A stretch of DNA of 64,000 nucleotides from AWTP1-13 sp035258605 (GCA_035258605.1 DATFXD010000160.1:1-64000), one strand, 5' to 3'; shown: positions 26,098 to 35,789, counted from the first letter of the stretch. Numbers and translations: made by a program. Notes: generated by a model not told the origin, from the sequence alone.

Positions 26098-26667
26098 ATG
26101 CCGTCGCGCGTTGCCGTGGCAAGTCTACTGTTGGCGCTGGCGGCGACCGGCCCCGAGGCGCACGCGCAATATTTCAGGCAGCGACCCTTCTGGATGGCGC
26201 CGGGTGGCGCCGGCCTCGGTCCGGGCACGGTCGGGCCGGACCCCTTTACCGCCTACGCCACGCCGGGGGATGGCCGCGACCGCCAGGGTACCGGCGAAGA
26301 TGGCCAAACCTACCGCACCTTGTGCGTGCGGTTGTGCGACGGCTTTTATTTCCCGATCAGCTTTGCCACGCGCGCCAGCGGCTTTTCCCGCGATGCCGAG
26401 CACTGCGCGGCGAGCTGCGGTGCGCAGGCGCGGCTCTATGTTCATCTCAACCCCGGCGGCAGCATCGAAACCATGCGCGATAGCGCGGGCCGCGCCTATA
26501 GCGCCCTGGCGACCGCGTTCCAGTATCGGACCGCCTTGGTGGCGGGCTGCAGCTGCCGGCCGAGCGTCGGCGGCAGGGACGCGCAAGCCCGGCGGCCGCA
26601 ACCGCTCCGCCCGGTCGTTTCCAGTCCAGAGCCCGAGCCGGGTCGTCCGCCTACCACCAGGCCTTGA
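26098..26667 (+). CDS. DUF2865 secreted protein
   Basis: A 189-residue exported protein. It has a signal peptide at about 1-24 (SRVAVASLLLALAATGPEAHA) and a central DUF2865 domain with the typical TLCVRLCDGFYFPISFAT, CAASCGAQARLYVH and YRTALVAGCSC. Its six cysteines suggest disulfides in the periplasm. The tail is proline- and arginine-rich. The ATG at 26098 has GGGAG five bases upstream. The family is alphaproteobacterial and of unknown function. Confidence 0.88.
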   Translation: MPSRVAVASLLLALAATGPEAHAQYFRQRPFWMAPGGAGLGPGTVGPDPFTAYATPGDGRDRQGTGEDGQTYRTLCVRLCDGFYFPISFATRASGFSRDAEHCAASCGAQARLYVHLNPGGSIETMRDSAGRAYSALATAFQYRTALVAGCSCRPSVGGRDAQARRPQPLRPVVSSPEPEPGRPPTTRP

Positions 26668-26694
26668 GGGCGCGTAACCCGCGACCGCGGCCCG

Positions 26695-26985
26695 TCAGCC
26701 GGCGATGCGATCCATCGCTTCCGCCAAGGTCAGATCGAGCTCGGTCAAGCCGCCGGCATCGTGCGTCGACAAGGTCACCTCGACCCGGTTCCAAACATTG
26801 CGCCATTCCGGGTGATGGTTCATCTGCTCGGCCACCAGCGCCGTTCGGGCCATGAATCCGAAGGCCTCGTTGAAGTCCTTGAACGCGAACGTCCGTTGGA
26901 TGGCGTCGCGGCCGGCAACCAGCTGCCACTGGGGCAACCGTTGTGCCAGTGCGTGCCGCGCGGCAGCGTCGAGTTTTTTGGCCAT
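26695..26985 (-). CDS. phhB: 4a-hydroxytetrahydrobiopterin dehydratase
   Basis: Pterin-4a-carbinolamine dehydratase of 96 residues, which regenerates pterin cofactor for aromatic amino acid hydroxylases. The active-site segment EQMNHHPEWRNVWNRVEV is present, followed by THDAGGLTELDLTLA. The start is preceded by AAAGGAG. No hydroxylase gene lies in the window. Confidence 0.94.
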   Translation of the reverse strand: MAKKLDAAARHALAQRLPQWQLVAGRDAIQRTFAFKDFNEAFGFMARTALVAEQMNHHPEWRNVWNRVEVTLSTHDAGGLTELDLTLAEAMDRIAG

Positions 26986-27177
26986 GGCGTGCTCCTTTAC
27001 CTGCGTGCGGGCGAGGCCAGCGGCTGATGGAAAGTGGCACTTGCCGCCCCACGAGCAACCCCGCTGGGCATGACGTCAAGCGCGCCACAGGCCTCTTGAA
27101 TACTGATCTCGCTGCTGGTCTGGGGCCTTGTTGCCCACGACCTTGGCGCCCACGGGTGTTCGATTTTGCACCTCCCG

Positions 27178-27735
27178 TTAGCCGGCACCCAAGCTCAGGG
27201 CCGGGGCCAAAGGATAGGCTTCCTCGAGCGCGTAGGGTGGGCCACCGGAGCCCGGTCGCGCCGACAGCAAGACGAAACGGCTGGCCACGAACGGCATCAG
27301 CCGCAGGGCCCCGTTCTCCTGCAAAAAGCGGGCGGCGGCCCGCGGCCGCACCCCGCGCGCCCGCGCCAAGGTGACGTGCGGCTTGAAGGGACGCGGATCG
27401 GCCTCCAGCCCAACCGCGCGCGCGGCACGCTCGTTGGCGCGGTAGAGCTCCTCAAGCGCCACACCGCCGTCCACGCCCGCCCACAACACGCGCGCCTCGC
27501 GGCCGGCAAAGGCGCCGACCCCGGCGACCGTGATTGGCAGCGGCTCGGCCCTGATGTCGTGCAGGCGATCGGCGAAGTCGTCGGCGGTGCGCTCGTCAAT
27601 GTCGCCGGCAAAGCGGAGCGTGATGTGCATGTTGTCGGCTTCGACCCACTTGGCGCCATTGATCGGGGCGCGGATCAGCGACAGGTGCAAACGCAGCGGT
27701 TCGGGGAGTTCAAGCGCGGTGAACAGGCGTGGCAT
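27178..27735 (-). CDS. thpR: RNA 2',3'-cyclic phosphodiesterase (ThpR/LigT)
   Basis: 2H phosphoesterase that opens 2',3'-cyclic phosphates of RNA to 2'-phosphates and can ligate tRNA halves in vitro. Both HxTL motifs are visible, HITL at 37-40 and HVTL at 120-123. At 185 residues it is of normal length. Only two bases separate its start from the tesA stop, suggesting one transcript. Confidence 0.94.
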   Translation of the reverse strand: MPRLFTALELPEPLRLHLSLIRAPINGAKWVEADNMHITLRFAGDIDERTADDFADRLHDIRAEPLPITVAGVGAFAGREARVLWAGVDGGVALEELYRANERAARAVGLEADPRPFKPHVTLARARGVRPRAAARFLQENGALRLMPFVASRFVLLSARPGSGGPPYALEEAYPLAPALSLGAG

Positions 27736-27737
27736 GT

Positions 27738-28403
27738 CTAGCCCTTCGAGGCGGCGGCCCGGTGGCTGCGCACGCGATCGATCAGCTGCTCGACCGCCGG
27801 CATTATGCGCTGCACGATTTCGGCAACGCCGCTGCTGTTGGGATGCAGACCATCGCCGAGATTGAATTGTGCCTTCAGCGCGATGCCATCGAGAAAGAAC
27901 GGGTACAGAATGAGCCCATGCTTTTGCGCCAGCGCCGGATAGATGGCGTCGAAGGCTTGACCGTAGCTCTCGCCCAGGTTGCGCGGCGCCAGCATGCCGG
28001 CGAGCAGGACCTCGGCACCCCCGGCCTTGAGCTCGCTAATAATCTTGTCGAGGTTCGACTTGGCCTGGGCGGGATCAAGTCCACGCAGGGCATCGTTGGC
28101 GCCGAGCTCGAGGATTACCGCGTCGGTTCCCGGCGGCACCGCCCAGGCGACACGGTCGCGGCCGGCTGCCGTGGTATCGCCCGAAACACCTGCATTGATG
28201 ACTTCAACTGCGTGACCCTGGGCTTGGAGCGCGCGTTCGAGCTGTGCCGGGAAGGCGTCGGAGGCTTTGAGCTGGAAGCCCGCCACAAGGCTGTCACCCA
28301 GCACGACGATCCGCGTTGGCGGCGGCTGAGCCACGGGTTGCGCCAGCGCCAAGGTGGCCGCCGCTACAATCAGGCAATTGCACAGGAGAGCGCGAAGCAC
28401 CAT
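27738..28403 (-). CDS. tesA: Arylesterase / acyl-CoA thioesterase TesA (GDSL family)
   Basis: Periplasmic SGNH hydrolase of about 221 residues. A signal peptide (LRALLCNCLIVAAATLALA) is followed by block I with the catalytic serine (GDSLVAGFQ), the oxyanion residues (NAGVSGDTT and LGANDALRG) and the catalytic Asp/His block DGLHPN. ATG 28403 is chosen; ATG 28439 would lengthen the leader by 12 residues. It is divergent from the ybbA/ybbP ABC pair, the same arrangement as in E. coli. Confidence 0.93.
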   Translation of the reverse strand: MVLRALLCNCLIVAAATLALAQPVAQPPPTRIVVLGDSLVAGFQLKASDAFPAQLERALQAQGHAVEVINAGVSGDTTAAGRDRVAWAVPPGTDAVILELGANDALRGLDPAQAKSNLDKIISELKAGGAEVLLAGMLAPRNLGESYGQAFDAIYPALAQKHGLILYPFFLDGIALKAQFNLGDGLHPNSSGVAEIVQRIMPAVEQLIDRVRSHRAAASKG

Positions 28404-28525
28404 CTTCAACAGCCTCGCGTTCGCTGGCACTGTCGACATCCTTTGGGCAACCTGTTTGCTTCAGCACTGACGTAGAAGTTCGCCGGGCCGGCGACAAGGC
28501 CTTCCGGAGTGGAGCTCGCTCGATT

Positions 28526-29215
28526 GTGGCTAACTACGTGATTTCGCTAAGCAACGTCGATCTGACACTGCGCAGCCGGGCGGGCCCGGTGCCGATCCTG
28601 CGCAAGGTCGCGCTCAACATCGCCGCAGCCGAGTCGGTGGCCATCATCGGCCCGAGCGGATCCGGCAAGACCTCGCTGCTGATGGTGATCGCCGGGCTCG
28701 AGCGCGCCACCGCCGGGGTGGTGACCGTGGCCGGACACGACCTGACCCGGCTCGATGAGGATCAGCTGGCCGTGGTCCGTGGCGCCAACATCGGCATCGT
28801 GTTTCAGGCATTCCACCTGGTCTCCACCATGACGGCGCTTGAAAACGTCGCCCTGCCGCTCGAGTTTGCTGGCCAGGCCGATGCCTTCGAGCGCGCGCGC
28901 GAGCTGCTGGCCGAAGTCGGTCTGGCGCAGCGTGCCGATCATTTCCCGGCGCAACTCTCCGGCGGCGAGCAGCAGCGCGTCGCCATCGCTCGGGCGCTGT
29001 GCCCGCGGCCACAGATCATTCTCGCCGACGAGCCGACCGGCAATCTCGACGGCAAGACCGGGGCGCAGGTCGTCGATCTGTTGTTTGATCTGCAACGACG
29101 CCGGCTGTCGACGCTTCTGCTGGTGACACACGACCCGGATCTGGCCCGCCGTTGCAGCCGTGTTGTGCGCATCGACGACGGCGCAATTGCCGCGCCGGAG
29201 CTCGTGTCGGCATGA
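28526..29215 (+). CDS. ybbA: ABC transporter ATP-binding protein, YbbA type
   Basis: ATPase subunit of 229 residues with Walker A GPSGSGKTS, the Q-loop, signature LSGGEQQRVAIARAL and Walker B ILADEPTGNLDG, all typical of the MacB/LolD-like YbbA group. The GTG at 28526 is the likely start; the upstream open frame lies in the tesA leader. The last codons overlap the permease start by four bases. It works with the following FtsX-type permease; the substrate is not known. Confidence 0.93.
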   Translation: MANYVISLSNVDLTLRSRAGPVPILRKVALNIAAAESVAIIGPSGSGKTSLLMVIAGLERATAGVVTVAGHDLTRLDEDQLAVVRGANIGIVFQAFHLVSTMTALENVALPLEFAGQADAFERARELLAEVGLAQRADHFPAQLSGGEQQRVAIARALCPRPQIILADEPTGNLDGKTGAQVVDLLFDLQRRRLSTLLLVTHDPDLARRCSRVVRIDDGAIAAPELVSA

Positions 29216-31788
29216 CGCTTGCGGTTTCCGCGCCAAAGCGACAGGTGGCGGCTCGTCGGCTGCCGCTCGTACTCAGCTTGGCGCTGCGCGAGCAGCGCAA
29301 CGGGCTCAAAGGCTTTTATGTGTTCATCGCCTGTGTGGCGTTGGGTGTGGCGGTCATCACCGGCGTCGGCGCGCTTGCCGATGCGCTCCGCGCGAGCTTT
29401 GAGCGGCAAGGCGAAACCCTGATCGGCGGCGATCTGACCTTGGCGCGGCCGCATCGCCCGGCGGAGGGCCACGAGCGCGATTGGCTGTGGCGGCAGGGCC
29501 GCGTCAGTGAGACCGCGACCATGCGCGCCATGGCGCGCCGGGTCGATGGCACCGAACAGGCGCTGGTCGAGGTCAAGGGCGTTGACGATGCCTATCCCTT
29601 GGTCGGAAGCGTGGCGCTGTCGGGAGGCGCGGCGCTGGCCGATCAGTTGCGCGATGGCGGCGCGGTCGTCGATCCGCTGCTGCTCGAACGTCTTGGTGTC
29701 GGCGTCGGCGACAAACTGTCGCTCGGCCATCTCGAGGTGCCGATCCGCGCCACCATCCAAGCCGAGCCGGATCGGATCAGCGAGCGGCTGAGCGTCGGCC
29801 CGCGGGTGTTGCTTTCGCTCGAAACCTTGCGCCGCAGCGGACTGGTCGATCCTGGCAGCCTGGTCAGCTGGCGCTACGCCCTCAAGCTCGGCGCCGATTG
29901 GGAGGCGGCCGCCGATCGGCTCGCCGCCTTCCGCAAGAGCGTAAAGGAGACCTTGCCGGAATCGGGCTTTACCATTCGCGATCGGCGCGATCCCTCGCCG
30001 CAGGTGTCGCGGACCTTGGAGCGGCTGCGCCAGTTCCTCACCCTGGTTGGCTTGGCGGCGCTGCTGGTTGGCGGCGTCGGCGTCGCCAATGCGGTCGCCA
30101 CCTACCTCGATCGCCGACGCCGGGTCATCGCCGCCTTCAAGAGCCTCGGCGCCGGCAGCCGGATCATCTTCGGCATACATCTGGTACAGGTGCTGTTGAT
30201 CGCCGGCATCGGCATCATCCTGGGCTGCGGCCTCGGCATGCTGATCCCGATCGGCCTCACCACGCTATTGGGCGATGCTTTGCCGATCACGGCCGACATC
30301 ACCTTGACCGGCCGCAGTCTTTTGACGGCAGCCGCCTATGGCGTGCTGGTGTCCTTGCTGTTTAGCCTGTGGCCGTTGGGGCGCGCCGAGCAGGTGTCGA
30401 CGGCGGTGCTGTTTCGCGACGAGGTGGCGCCGGCACCGGTGCTGCCGCGCGCCCGCGTCGTGATCATGACGCTGATCGTCGGCGCGCTGCTGGCGGCCTT
30501 TGCCATCTTTTCATCCGAGGCGCAGGCGCTCGCCTTCTACTCCTGCCTGGCCGTGATCGTGGTGTTTGCGGTGTTCGCCGGCCTTGGCGCGCTAATCGCG
30601 CGGGTGGCGAGCCGCAGTCGGCGACCGCGGCGGCCGGAGCTGGCGCTTGCGATCGGCAATCTCGGCGCTCCCGGCGGGCTCACGCGCTCGGTGGTAATCT
30701 CGCTCGGCGCCGGCCTCTCGCTGCTGGTCACGGTGGCCCTGGTTGATCGCTCCGTCATCGCCGAACTGACCGAGCGCCTGCCCGAGAACAGTCCCAACTT
30801 CTTCATCCTCGATCTCAAGCGCGAGGAGGCCGACGCCTTTCAAACTCTGGTCAGGCGCGAGGCGCCCGAGGCCAGGATTGAGCAGGCACCGATGCTGCGC
30901 GGGCGCATCATGCGGGTCGGGGCGCGGCCGGCCGAACAGGTCAAGGCGCCGCCGGAGGCGCAATGGGTGCTCAATGGCGATCGCGGTCTGAGCTACGCCG
31001 AGACCCTGCCGGCCGGGTCGAAACTGGTGGCCGGCCAGTGGTGGCCGCCGGACTGGGATGGTGAACCGCTGGTGTCGATCGAAGCCGACATCGCCAAAGG
31101 GCTCGGCCTCAAGCTCGGCGACACGGTGACCGTCAACGTCTTGGGCCGCAACGTGACGGCGCGCATCGCCAACCTGCGGGAAGTGAAATGGGAGAGCCTG
31201 TCGCTCAATTTCGTGCTGGTGTTTTCGCCCAATACGCTGAAGGGCGCGCCCCACCATCTGCTGGCCACGCTGACGCTCGCCAAGGATGCGCCACTGGCAA
31301 GCGAGGCCAAACTGGCCCGGGACATCGGCCGCGCCTTCCCCGCCACCACCGCGGTACGCGTTAAGGATGCGATCGACGCCTTCGGCGTCATTTTCGGCCG
31401 CGTGATGGTGGCGGTGCGCTCGGCGGGCAGCGTCACCCTGCTGGCCGGCGCTCTGGTGCTGGCCGGGGCGCTGGCGACGGCCCAGCGTCGGCGAATCCAG
31501 CAGGCGGCCATTCTCAAGGCGTTGGGCGCCACCCGCCGCCGGATCCTGTTGTCCCACCTTGTCGAATACGCCATCCTGGCTATCTTAACGTCGTTCATTT
31601 CCTTTTTGATTGGCACGGCAGCGGCTTGGCTTGCCGTCACCCAAGTGATGGACCTGGAGTTCACCTTCTCCTGGGGGGCGGCGCTCGAAGCCCTTCTGCT
31701 CGCCACGGTGCTGGTGGCGGCCTTCGGTGGCTTCGGCACCTGGCGCGTGCTCCGGGCGCCGACCATCCCCTATCTGCGCTCTGAATAA
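29212..31788 (+). CDS. ybbP: ABC transporter permease, YbbP type (FtsX domains)
   Basis: Inner-membrane permease of 858 residues. The first helix (FYVFIACVALGVAVITGVG) precedes a large periplasmic domain. A four-helix FtsX block follows at about 270-430, and a second FtsX block is near the C-terminus (SVTLLAGALVLAGALATAQRR onward). This is the two-FtsX layout of YbbP, which pairs with YbbA and sits divergent from tesA. A role in removing lipophilic molecules from the membrane is inferred from the family, not shown. Confidence 0.92.
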   Translation: MTLAVSAPKRQVAARRLPLVLSLALREQRNGLKGFYVFIACVALGVAVITGVGALADALRASFERQGETLIGGDLTLARPHRPAEGHERDWLWRQGRVSETATMRAMARRVDGTEQALVEVKGVDDAYPLVGSVALSGGAALADQLRDGGAVVDPLLLERLGVGVGDKLSLGHLEVPIRATIQAEPDRISERLSVGPRVLLSLETLRRSGLVDPGSLVSWRYALKLGADWEAAADRLAAFRKSVKETLPESGFTIRDRRDPSPQVSRTLERLRQFLTLVGLAALLVGGVGVANAVATYLDRRRRVIAAFKSLGAGSRIIFGIHLVQVLLIAGIGIILGCGLGMLIPIGLTTLLGDALPITADITLTGRSLLTAAAYGVLVSLLFSLWPLGRAEQVSTAVLFRDEVAPAPVLPRARVVIMTLIVGALLAAFAIFSSEAQALAFYSCLAVIVVFAVFAGLGALIARVASRSRRPRRPELALAIGNLGAPGGLTRSVVISLGAGLSLLVTVALVDRSVIAELTERLPENSPNFFILDLKREEADAFQTLVRREAPEARIEQAPMLRGRIMRVGARPAEQVKAPPEAQWVLNGDRGLSYAETLPAGSKLVAGQWWPPDWDGEPLVSIEADIAKGLGLKLGDTVTVNVLGRNVTARIANLREVKWESLSLNFVLVFSPNTLKGAPHHLLATLTLAKDAPLASEAKLARDIGRAFPATTAVRVKDAIDAFGVIFGRVMVAVRSAGSVTLLAGALVLAGALATAQRRRIQQAAILKALGATRRRILLSHLVEYAILAILTSFISFLIGTAAAWLAVTQVMDLEFTFSWGAALEALLLATVLVAAFGGFGTWRVLRAPTIPYLRSE

Positions 31789-31927
31789 CCCCCGTCTTGC
31801 CGTGGCGACGAAGGTTTCCCATTTTCAAGGTCGGTTCGTACCGCCAGTCCTTGCAAGCGCGGGGTGGCGTCGCCATAATCTGCTGGTGCGAACCACGAGT
31901 TCGCCTAAAGTTGAAGGGAAGGATCCT

Positions 31928-32725
31928 ATGGCCCAATACGACAACAGGTATGCGCAGACTGCTTCTGCGCGCACCGGCGTTGCGGTCGACGAAGGCCTGC
32001 GCGCCTATATGCTGCAGGTCTACAACTACATGGCGGGGGGCATCGCGCTCACCGGCATCGTCGCATACATCATGTTCTCGTATGCCGTAACCACGGATCC
32101 TGCGCTCGCCGCGAAGACGGCGACCGGGGCCACCCTGGCACTGCATAGGGGCATGTATCTGACGCCGCTCGGCTTTGCCATCTACGCGTCCCCGCTTAAG
32201 TGGGTGGTGATGCTGGCGCCGCTGGCGTTCGTGTTCTTCCTGTCCTTCCGCATCTACAACATGAGCGTAAGCGGCGCTCAGATCGCCTTCTGGCTGTTCG
32301 CTGCGGCCATGGGCGTCTCGCTGTCCTCGATCTTCCTGGTCTACACCGGCCAATCGATCACGCAGGTGTTCTTCGTCACGGCGGCAGCGTTCGGTGGCCT
32401 CAGCCTTTATGGCTATACCACCCGCAGCGATTTGTCGGGCTGGGGCTCGTTCCTGGTCATGGGCCTGATCGGCGTCATCCTGGCGGCTCTCGTCAATCTG
32501 TTCTTGCAGTCGAGCGCGCTGCAGTTCGCCATCTCGGTGATCGGCGTGCTGGTGTTTGCCGGCCTGACGGCCTACGACACCCAACGCATCAAAGATGGCT
32601 ACTACGAGGTGGCCGGCAACGTGACGGCGGCCACCAAGTCGGCGATCATGGGTGCACTCAATCTCTACCTCGACTTCATCAACATGTTCGTGATGCTGCT
32701 GCAGCTGTTCGGCAATCGCGAATAA
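31928..32725 (+). CDS. BAX inhibitor-1 / YbhL family membrane protein
   Basis: A 265-residue protein with about seven hydrophobic helices, starting from YMAGGIALTGIVAYIMFSYA and ending IINMFVMLLQLFGNRE-like with the acidic C-terminal region typical of BI-1. Conserved features include GGLSLYGYTTRSDLS and FAGLTAYDTQRIKDGYY. Bacterial members are calcium-leak channels or unknown. ATG 31928 is preceded by AAGGGAAGGA. A strong terminator follows the gene. Confidence 0.92.
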   Translation: MAQYDNRYAQTASARTGVAVDEGLRAYMLQVYNYMAGGIALTGIVAYIMFSYAVTTDPALAAKTATGATLALHRGMYLTPLGFAIYASPLKWVVMLAPLAFVFFLSFRIYNMSVSGAQIAFWLFAAAMGVSLSSIFLVYTGQSITQVFFVTAAAFGGLSLYGYTTRSDLSGWGSFLVMGLIGVILAALVNLFLQSSALQFAISVIGVLVFAGLTAYDTQRIKDGYYEVAGNVTAATKSAIMGALNLYLDFINMFVMLLQLFGNRE

Positions 32726-32749
32726 GTTGCGGGAGCCATCAACGCGGTT

Positions 32750-32776
32750 GGGCCCCGTTGCAACGCGGGGCCCTTT
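32750..32776 (+). terminator. Rho-independent terminator after the BI-1 gene
   Basis: GGGCCCCG (32750-32757) pairs with CGGGGCCC (32766-32773) around an 8-base loop and is followed by TTTGCTT. It sits 25 bases after the stop codon. Confidence 0.8.
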
Positions 32777-32837
32777 GCTTGTCGCCGCCGCGGCGTGATC
32801 ACAACGCGGTCGAGTGGCCGCCAGCATTGCCTTGCCG

Positions 32838-33395
32838 ATGACGACCGTAAGCTTGCGCCCGGCACGTACCGACGATCTGCCGGCGATCTCGACCATTTAT
32901 GCCGCGGCCGTGACCGGCGGCACCGCAAGCTTTGAACTCGAGCCGCCCAGCCAAGAAGAAATGCGCCGGCGCTTCGAGGCCATTACCGGGGCGGGCTATC
33001 CGTATCTGGTCGCCGAGCAACACGGTGTCATTCTCGGCTATGCCTACCTCAATGCCTATCGGACGCGACCTGCCTATCGGTTCACGGTCGAGGATTCGAT
33101 CTATGTGGCGCCGCAAGCGCAAGGCAAAGGCGTGGGGCGGCTGTTGCTGGCGGCGTTGATCGCGGCGGCAACCGCTGCGGGCTTTCGCCTGATGGTCGCT
33201 GTCATCGGCGATTCGGCGCAGTATGCCTCGATCACGCTGCATCGGCGCTTGGGGTTCACGTTCTCGGGCACCATCCATTCGGTGGGCTATAAGCACGGCC
33301 GCTGGCTCGATAGCGTCATCATGGCACTGCCGCTGGGGCCCGGCGACAGCACGCCGCCGACCGAGCGCAGCAGGTCGCAACCGGGACGCGGCTGA
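32838..33395 (+). CDS. GNAT acetyltransferase, phosphinothricin N-acetyltransferase-like
   Basis: A 185-residue GNAT enzyme. The family opening TVSLRPARTDDLPAISTIY, the PPSQEEMRRRFE segment, the acetyl-CoA loop APQAQGKGVGRLL and ALTLHRRLGF-like ITLHRRLGFTFSGTI match the PAT/YncA group, which acetylates phosphinothricin or methionine sulfoximine. The natural substrate here is unknown. ATG 32838 is preferred over a GTG at 32814. Confidence 0.9.
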   Translation: MTTVSLRPARTDDLPAISTIYAAAVTGGTASFELEPPSQEEMRRRFEAITGAGYPYLVAEQHGVILGYAYLNAYRTRPAYRFTVEDSIYVAPQAQGKGVGRLLLAALIAAATAAGFRLMVAVIGDSAQYASITLHRRLGFTFSGTIHSVGYKHGRWLDSVIMALPLGPGDSTPPTERSRSQPGRG

Positions 33396-33450
33396 GGCGC
33401 GCTGCCGCCGTACACGCCGGTCGCGGCGGCAGAGCCCCCGAGCCTTCGCC

Positions 33451-33472
33451 GCCGGCTGAAGACGAAGCCGGC
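33451..33472. terminator. Hairpin between convergent genes
   Basis: GCCGGCT and AGCCGGC form a 7-bp stem around an 8-base loop. The right arm ends at the last base of the DUF2794 stop codon. There is no clear T-run, so intrinsic termination is uncertain. Confidence 0.4.
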
Positions 33473-33888
33473 TAATAGCTTGCCAGCCGGAGCCGCGCTT
33501 CCAGCACCGCCAGCACCCGCGCCAGGTCGTGGCCGCGCTTAAGGATCAGCCCGGTGGCGCTGACGATACCATAGGCACCTTGCCGGCGCGCCAGGCGGGG
33601 TTGCTTTTCGATGCGGTAGAGCGGCATTTCACTGCTGCGGCGAAACACCGAAAACACCGCCTTGTCGCGACCGAAGTCGATGGCGTAGTCGCGCCACTCG
33701 CCGGCGGCAACTTTGCGCCCGTAGAGCCCCAGAATTTGGTTGAGCTCACGGCGATCAAACGTGGTCAGGATTGCCGCACTGCTTTGAGGGGAAAGAGATT
33801 TGCCCGCCGTGGCCACGGCCACGCGCGGGCGGAACGCTATCGGCTCGACTTCGCTCAACGGCGCCTCCCTGTTTTGCACAGGTGTCAT
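33472..33888 (-). CDS. DUF2794 protein
   Basis: A 138-residue alphaproteobacterial protein. The highly conserved DUF2794 core is present: TTFDRRELNQILGLYGRKVAAGEWRDY-type opening, AVFSVFRRSSEMPLYRIEK, and ARRQGAYGIVSATGLILKRGHDL. Function unknown. ATG 33888 is used; a longer frame would overlap the kinase stop by four bases. It lies downstream of the HWE kinase in the same direction. Confidence 0.9.
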   Translation of the reverse strand: MTPVQNREAPLSEVEPIAFRPRVAVATAGKSLSPQSSAAILTTFDRRELNQILGLYGRKVAAGEWRDYAIDFGRDKAVFSVFRRSSEMPLYRIEKQPRLARRQGAYGIVSATGLILKRGHDLARVLAVLEARLRLASY

Positions 33889-33968
33889 GATTGACGTTTG
33901 CGGCGCCGTTTTCAAGGGCTGGTCGCGGATTTGCGCGGCGGCCCGCGGGCAGCGCCGGCGCAAGCCCC

Positions 33969-35789
33969 TCACTCGCGCAACATCGGCGCGGCATCCGCAT
34001 CGAGGCTCCAGGACAGGCCCTCGGGAGCAAATTCCAGTTTGACCGTGCCTTGCAGGGCTTCAGCCACCATGCGCTCGATGACGAGGTGGCCGAACCCCTT
34101 ATGCTGCGGCGGCGCCGTCGGCGGGCCACCCCGCTCGACCCAGGTCATCTCGAAATGCCGCTTCTCTTTGGGGCCGCGCACGTGCCACTCGATGGTAATA
34201 CGGCCGTCCGCACCCGACAGCGCGCCATACTTGACGGCATTGGTCGACAATTCGTGCAGCGCCATGCCGAGGTATTGCGCCGACAGCGGCGTCAGCAACA
34301 CGTTCGGGCCGACGATGGCGACCCGGTCGCTGCCGGCGCCGTAATGCCCGAGCTGGGAGTGCACCAGCTCCTTCATCGACACGCCGCGCCACTCCTGCTG
34401 CACCAACAAATCGACCGATGACGCCAGGCTCTTCAGCCGTGCACTGAAGTCGGCGGCAAAGTCCGCCGACGAGCTGCTGGCACGCGCCGTCTGTGCCGCG
34501 ATCGCCTGCACCACCGCCAGCAGATTCTTCGAGCGGTGTGAGATCTCCGACATCAGAAAGCGGATGTGCGCCTCGTGCTCCTTGCGCTCGGTGATGTCCA
34601 TGCTGACACCGTAGACATGCGCCGGCCGCTGGCTGTCGTTGAAGGCCTGGGCGCGTACGAATAGCCAGCGCTTGTCGCCATCGGGGCGAACGATGCGAAA
34701 CTCATCCTCGTAGACGCCGCCCTCGCCGCTGGGCCGGCCCCAGCGCCGGCGCAAGCGCGGCAGGTCATCGGGATAGATGAACGGCTCCAGGTCGGCCAGG
34801 CTCAACAGCGGCTGGTCGCGGCCGATGCCGATCTGGTCGTAAATTTCTTCCGAGCAGGTGATGGCCCCGTGCTTGAGGTCGAGCTCGAAGGTGGCCATCC
34901 GACCCGCCACCAGCGCGAGCTTGCGCTGATTGCTGGTTTGCAACAGCAAAGCTAGCGTTTCGACCAGCTTTTCTTCCGTCCGCTTGCGCTCGCTGATATC
35001 GCGAACCACTGCCGACACTCCTGCCACCCGGCCGTCAATACCGACAATCGGTGCAAGCGTGATCGACACGTCTAGCGATGTGCCGTCCTTGCGAATCCGC
35101 CTCGCCTCAGCTCGGACGTGCTCCCCGCGGCGCACTTGTGCGTATCGCTCTTCGAACTCCGCGGCCGCGCCCGCGGGATAGAGGATGCGCACCGATTGAC
35201 CGATGATCTCCTCGGCTGAATAGCCAAACGTGCGCGTTCCCGCCGGGTTCCAGGACAGGATAATACCTTCAGGTGAAAGGCTAAAAATAGCATCGTCGGC
35301 GGCGGCAACAATGGTCGCCAGGCGGGCGTCTAGGGCCTCGGCCTGCTTGCGTTCGGTGATGTCCATGGCCACGCCGAACACGGAGCGCGCCGTCCCATCG
35401 GCGTCGCGCCGCACCTGGCCGCGCCGCGCTACCCACCTGATTTCGCCGTCGGAGCGAACGATCCGGAATTCCTGCTCGAAGCTGTCGAGATGCCCGTCGA
35501 TGGCGGCGCGGTAGGCGGCGCGGAACGGCTCGCGATCATCGGGATGCACGAAGCTCAAGACCTGATCGGGTGAGCCGGAGAAGTGCTCCGAGGTGCGCCC
35601 GTATAGACGGTACATCGTCTCCGACCAAGTCACGTGATTGGTTAAAAGGTCTCGCTCCCACACGCCGAGCCCGGTCGATGACAGCACGAACTCCAGGTGC
35701 TCGAGCGCCGGCCACAGTTGTGCCCGCTCTTGATCGGCGAGTTGGCCGCCGGCGCGGCGCGTGTCGGCCTTGTCGTTCACCTTGTTCAA
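33969..35789 (-). CDS. PAS-domain sensor histidine kinase, HWE family
   Basis: Cytoplasmic sensor kinase of 606 residues with three PAS/PAC units (about 30-150, 155-275 and 290-410; for example GVWERDLLTNHVTWSETMY and IILSWNPAGTRTFGYS). The HWE kinase core has the phospho-acceptor His in EISHRSKNLLAVVQAIAAQ, the N-box HELSTNAVKYGAL and the diagnostic WVERGG. No membrane segment is visible. HWE kinases commonly feed the PhyR/EcfG general stress response; the partner is not in the window. The start is the TTG at 35789, with GTG at 35780 as an alternative. Confidence 0.92.
   Translation of the reverse strand: MNKVNDKADTRRAGGQLADQERAQLWPALEHLEFVLSSTGLGVWERDLLTNHVTWSETMYRLYGRTSEHFSGSPDQVLSFVHPDDREPFRAAYRAAIDGHLDSFEQEFRIVRSDGEIRWVARRGQVRRDADGTARSVFGVAMDITERKQAEALDARLATIVAAADDAIFSLSPEGIILSWNPAGTRTFGYSAEEIIGQSVRILYPAGAAAEFEERYAQVRRGEHVRAEARRIRKDGTSLDVSITLAPIVGIDGRVAGVSAVVRDISERKRTEEKLVETLALLLQTSNQRKLALVAGRMATFELDLKHGAITCSEEIYDQIGIGRDQPLLSLADLEPFIYPDDLPRLRRRWGRPSGEGGVYEDEFRIVRPDGDKRWLFVRAQAFNDSQRPAHVYGVSMDITERKEHEAHIRFLMSEISHRSKNLLAVVQAIAAQTARASSSSADFAADFSARLKSLASSVDLLVQQEWRGVSMKELVHSQLGHYGAGSDRVAIVGPNVLLTPLSAQYLGMALHELSTNAVKYGALSGADGRITIEWHVRGPKEKRHFEMTWVERGGPPTAPPQHKGFGHLVIERMVAEALQGTVKLEFAPEGLSWSLDADAAPMLRE

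Noticed and set aside
35632..35641. CACGTG palindrome at the kinase start region as a third parS
   Set aside because: Only the central six bases match; the flanking TTT and AAA of parS are missing and it lies in coding sequence.
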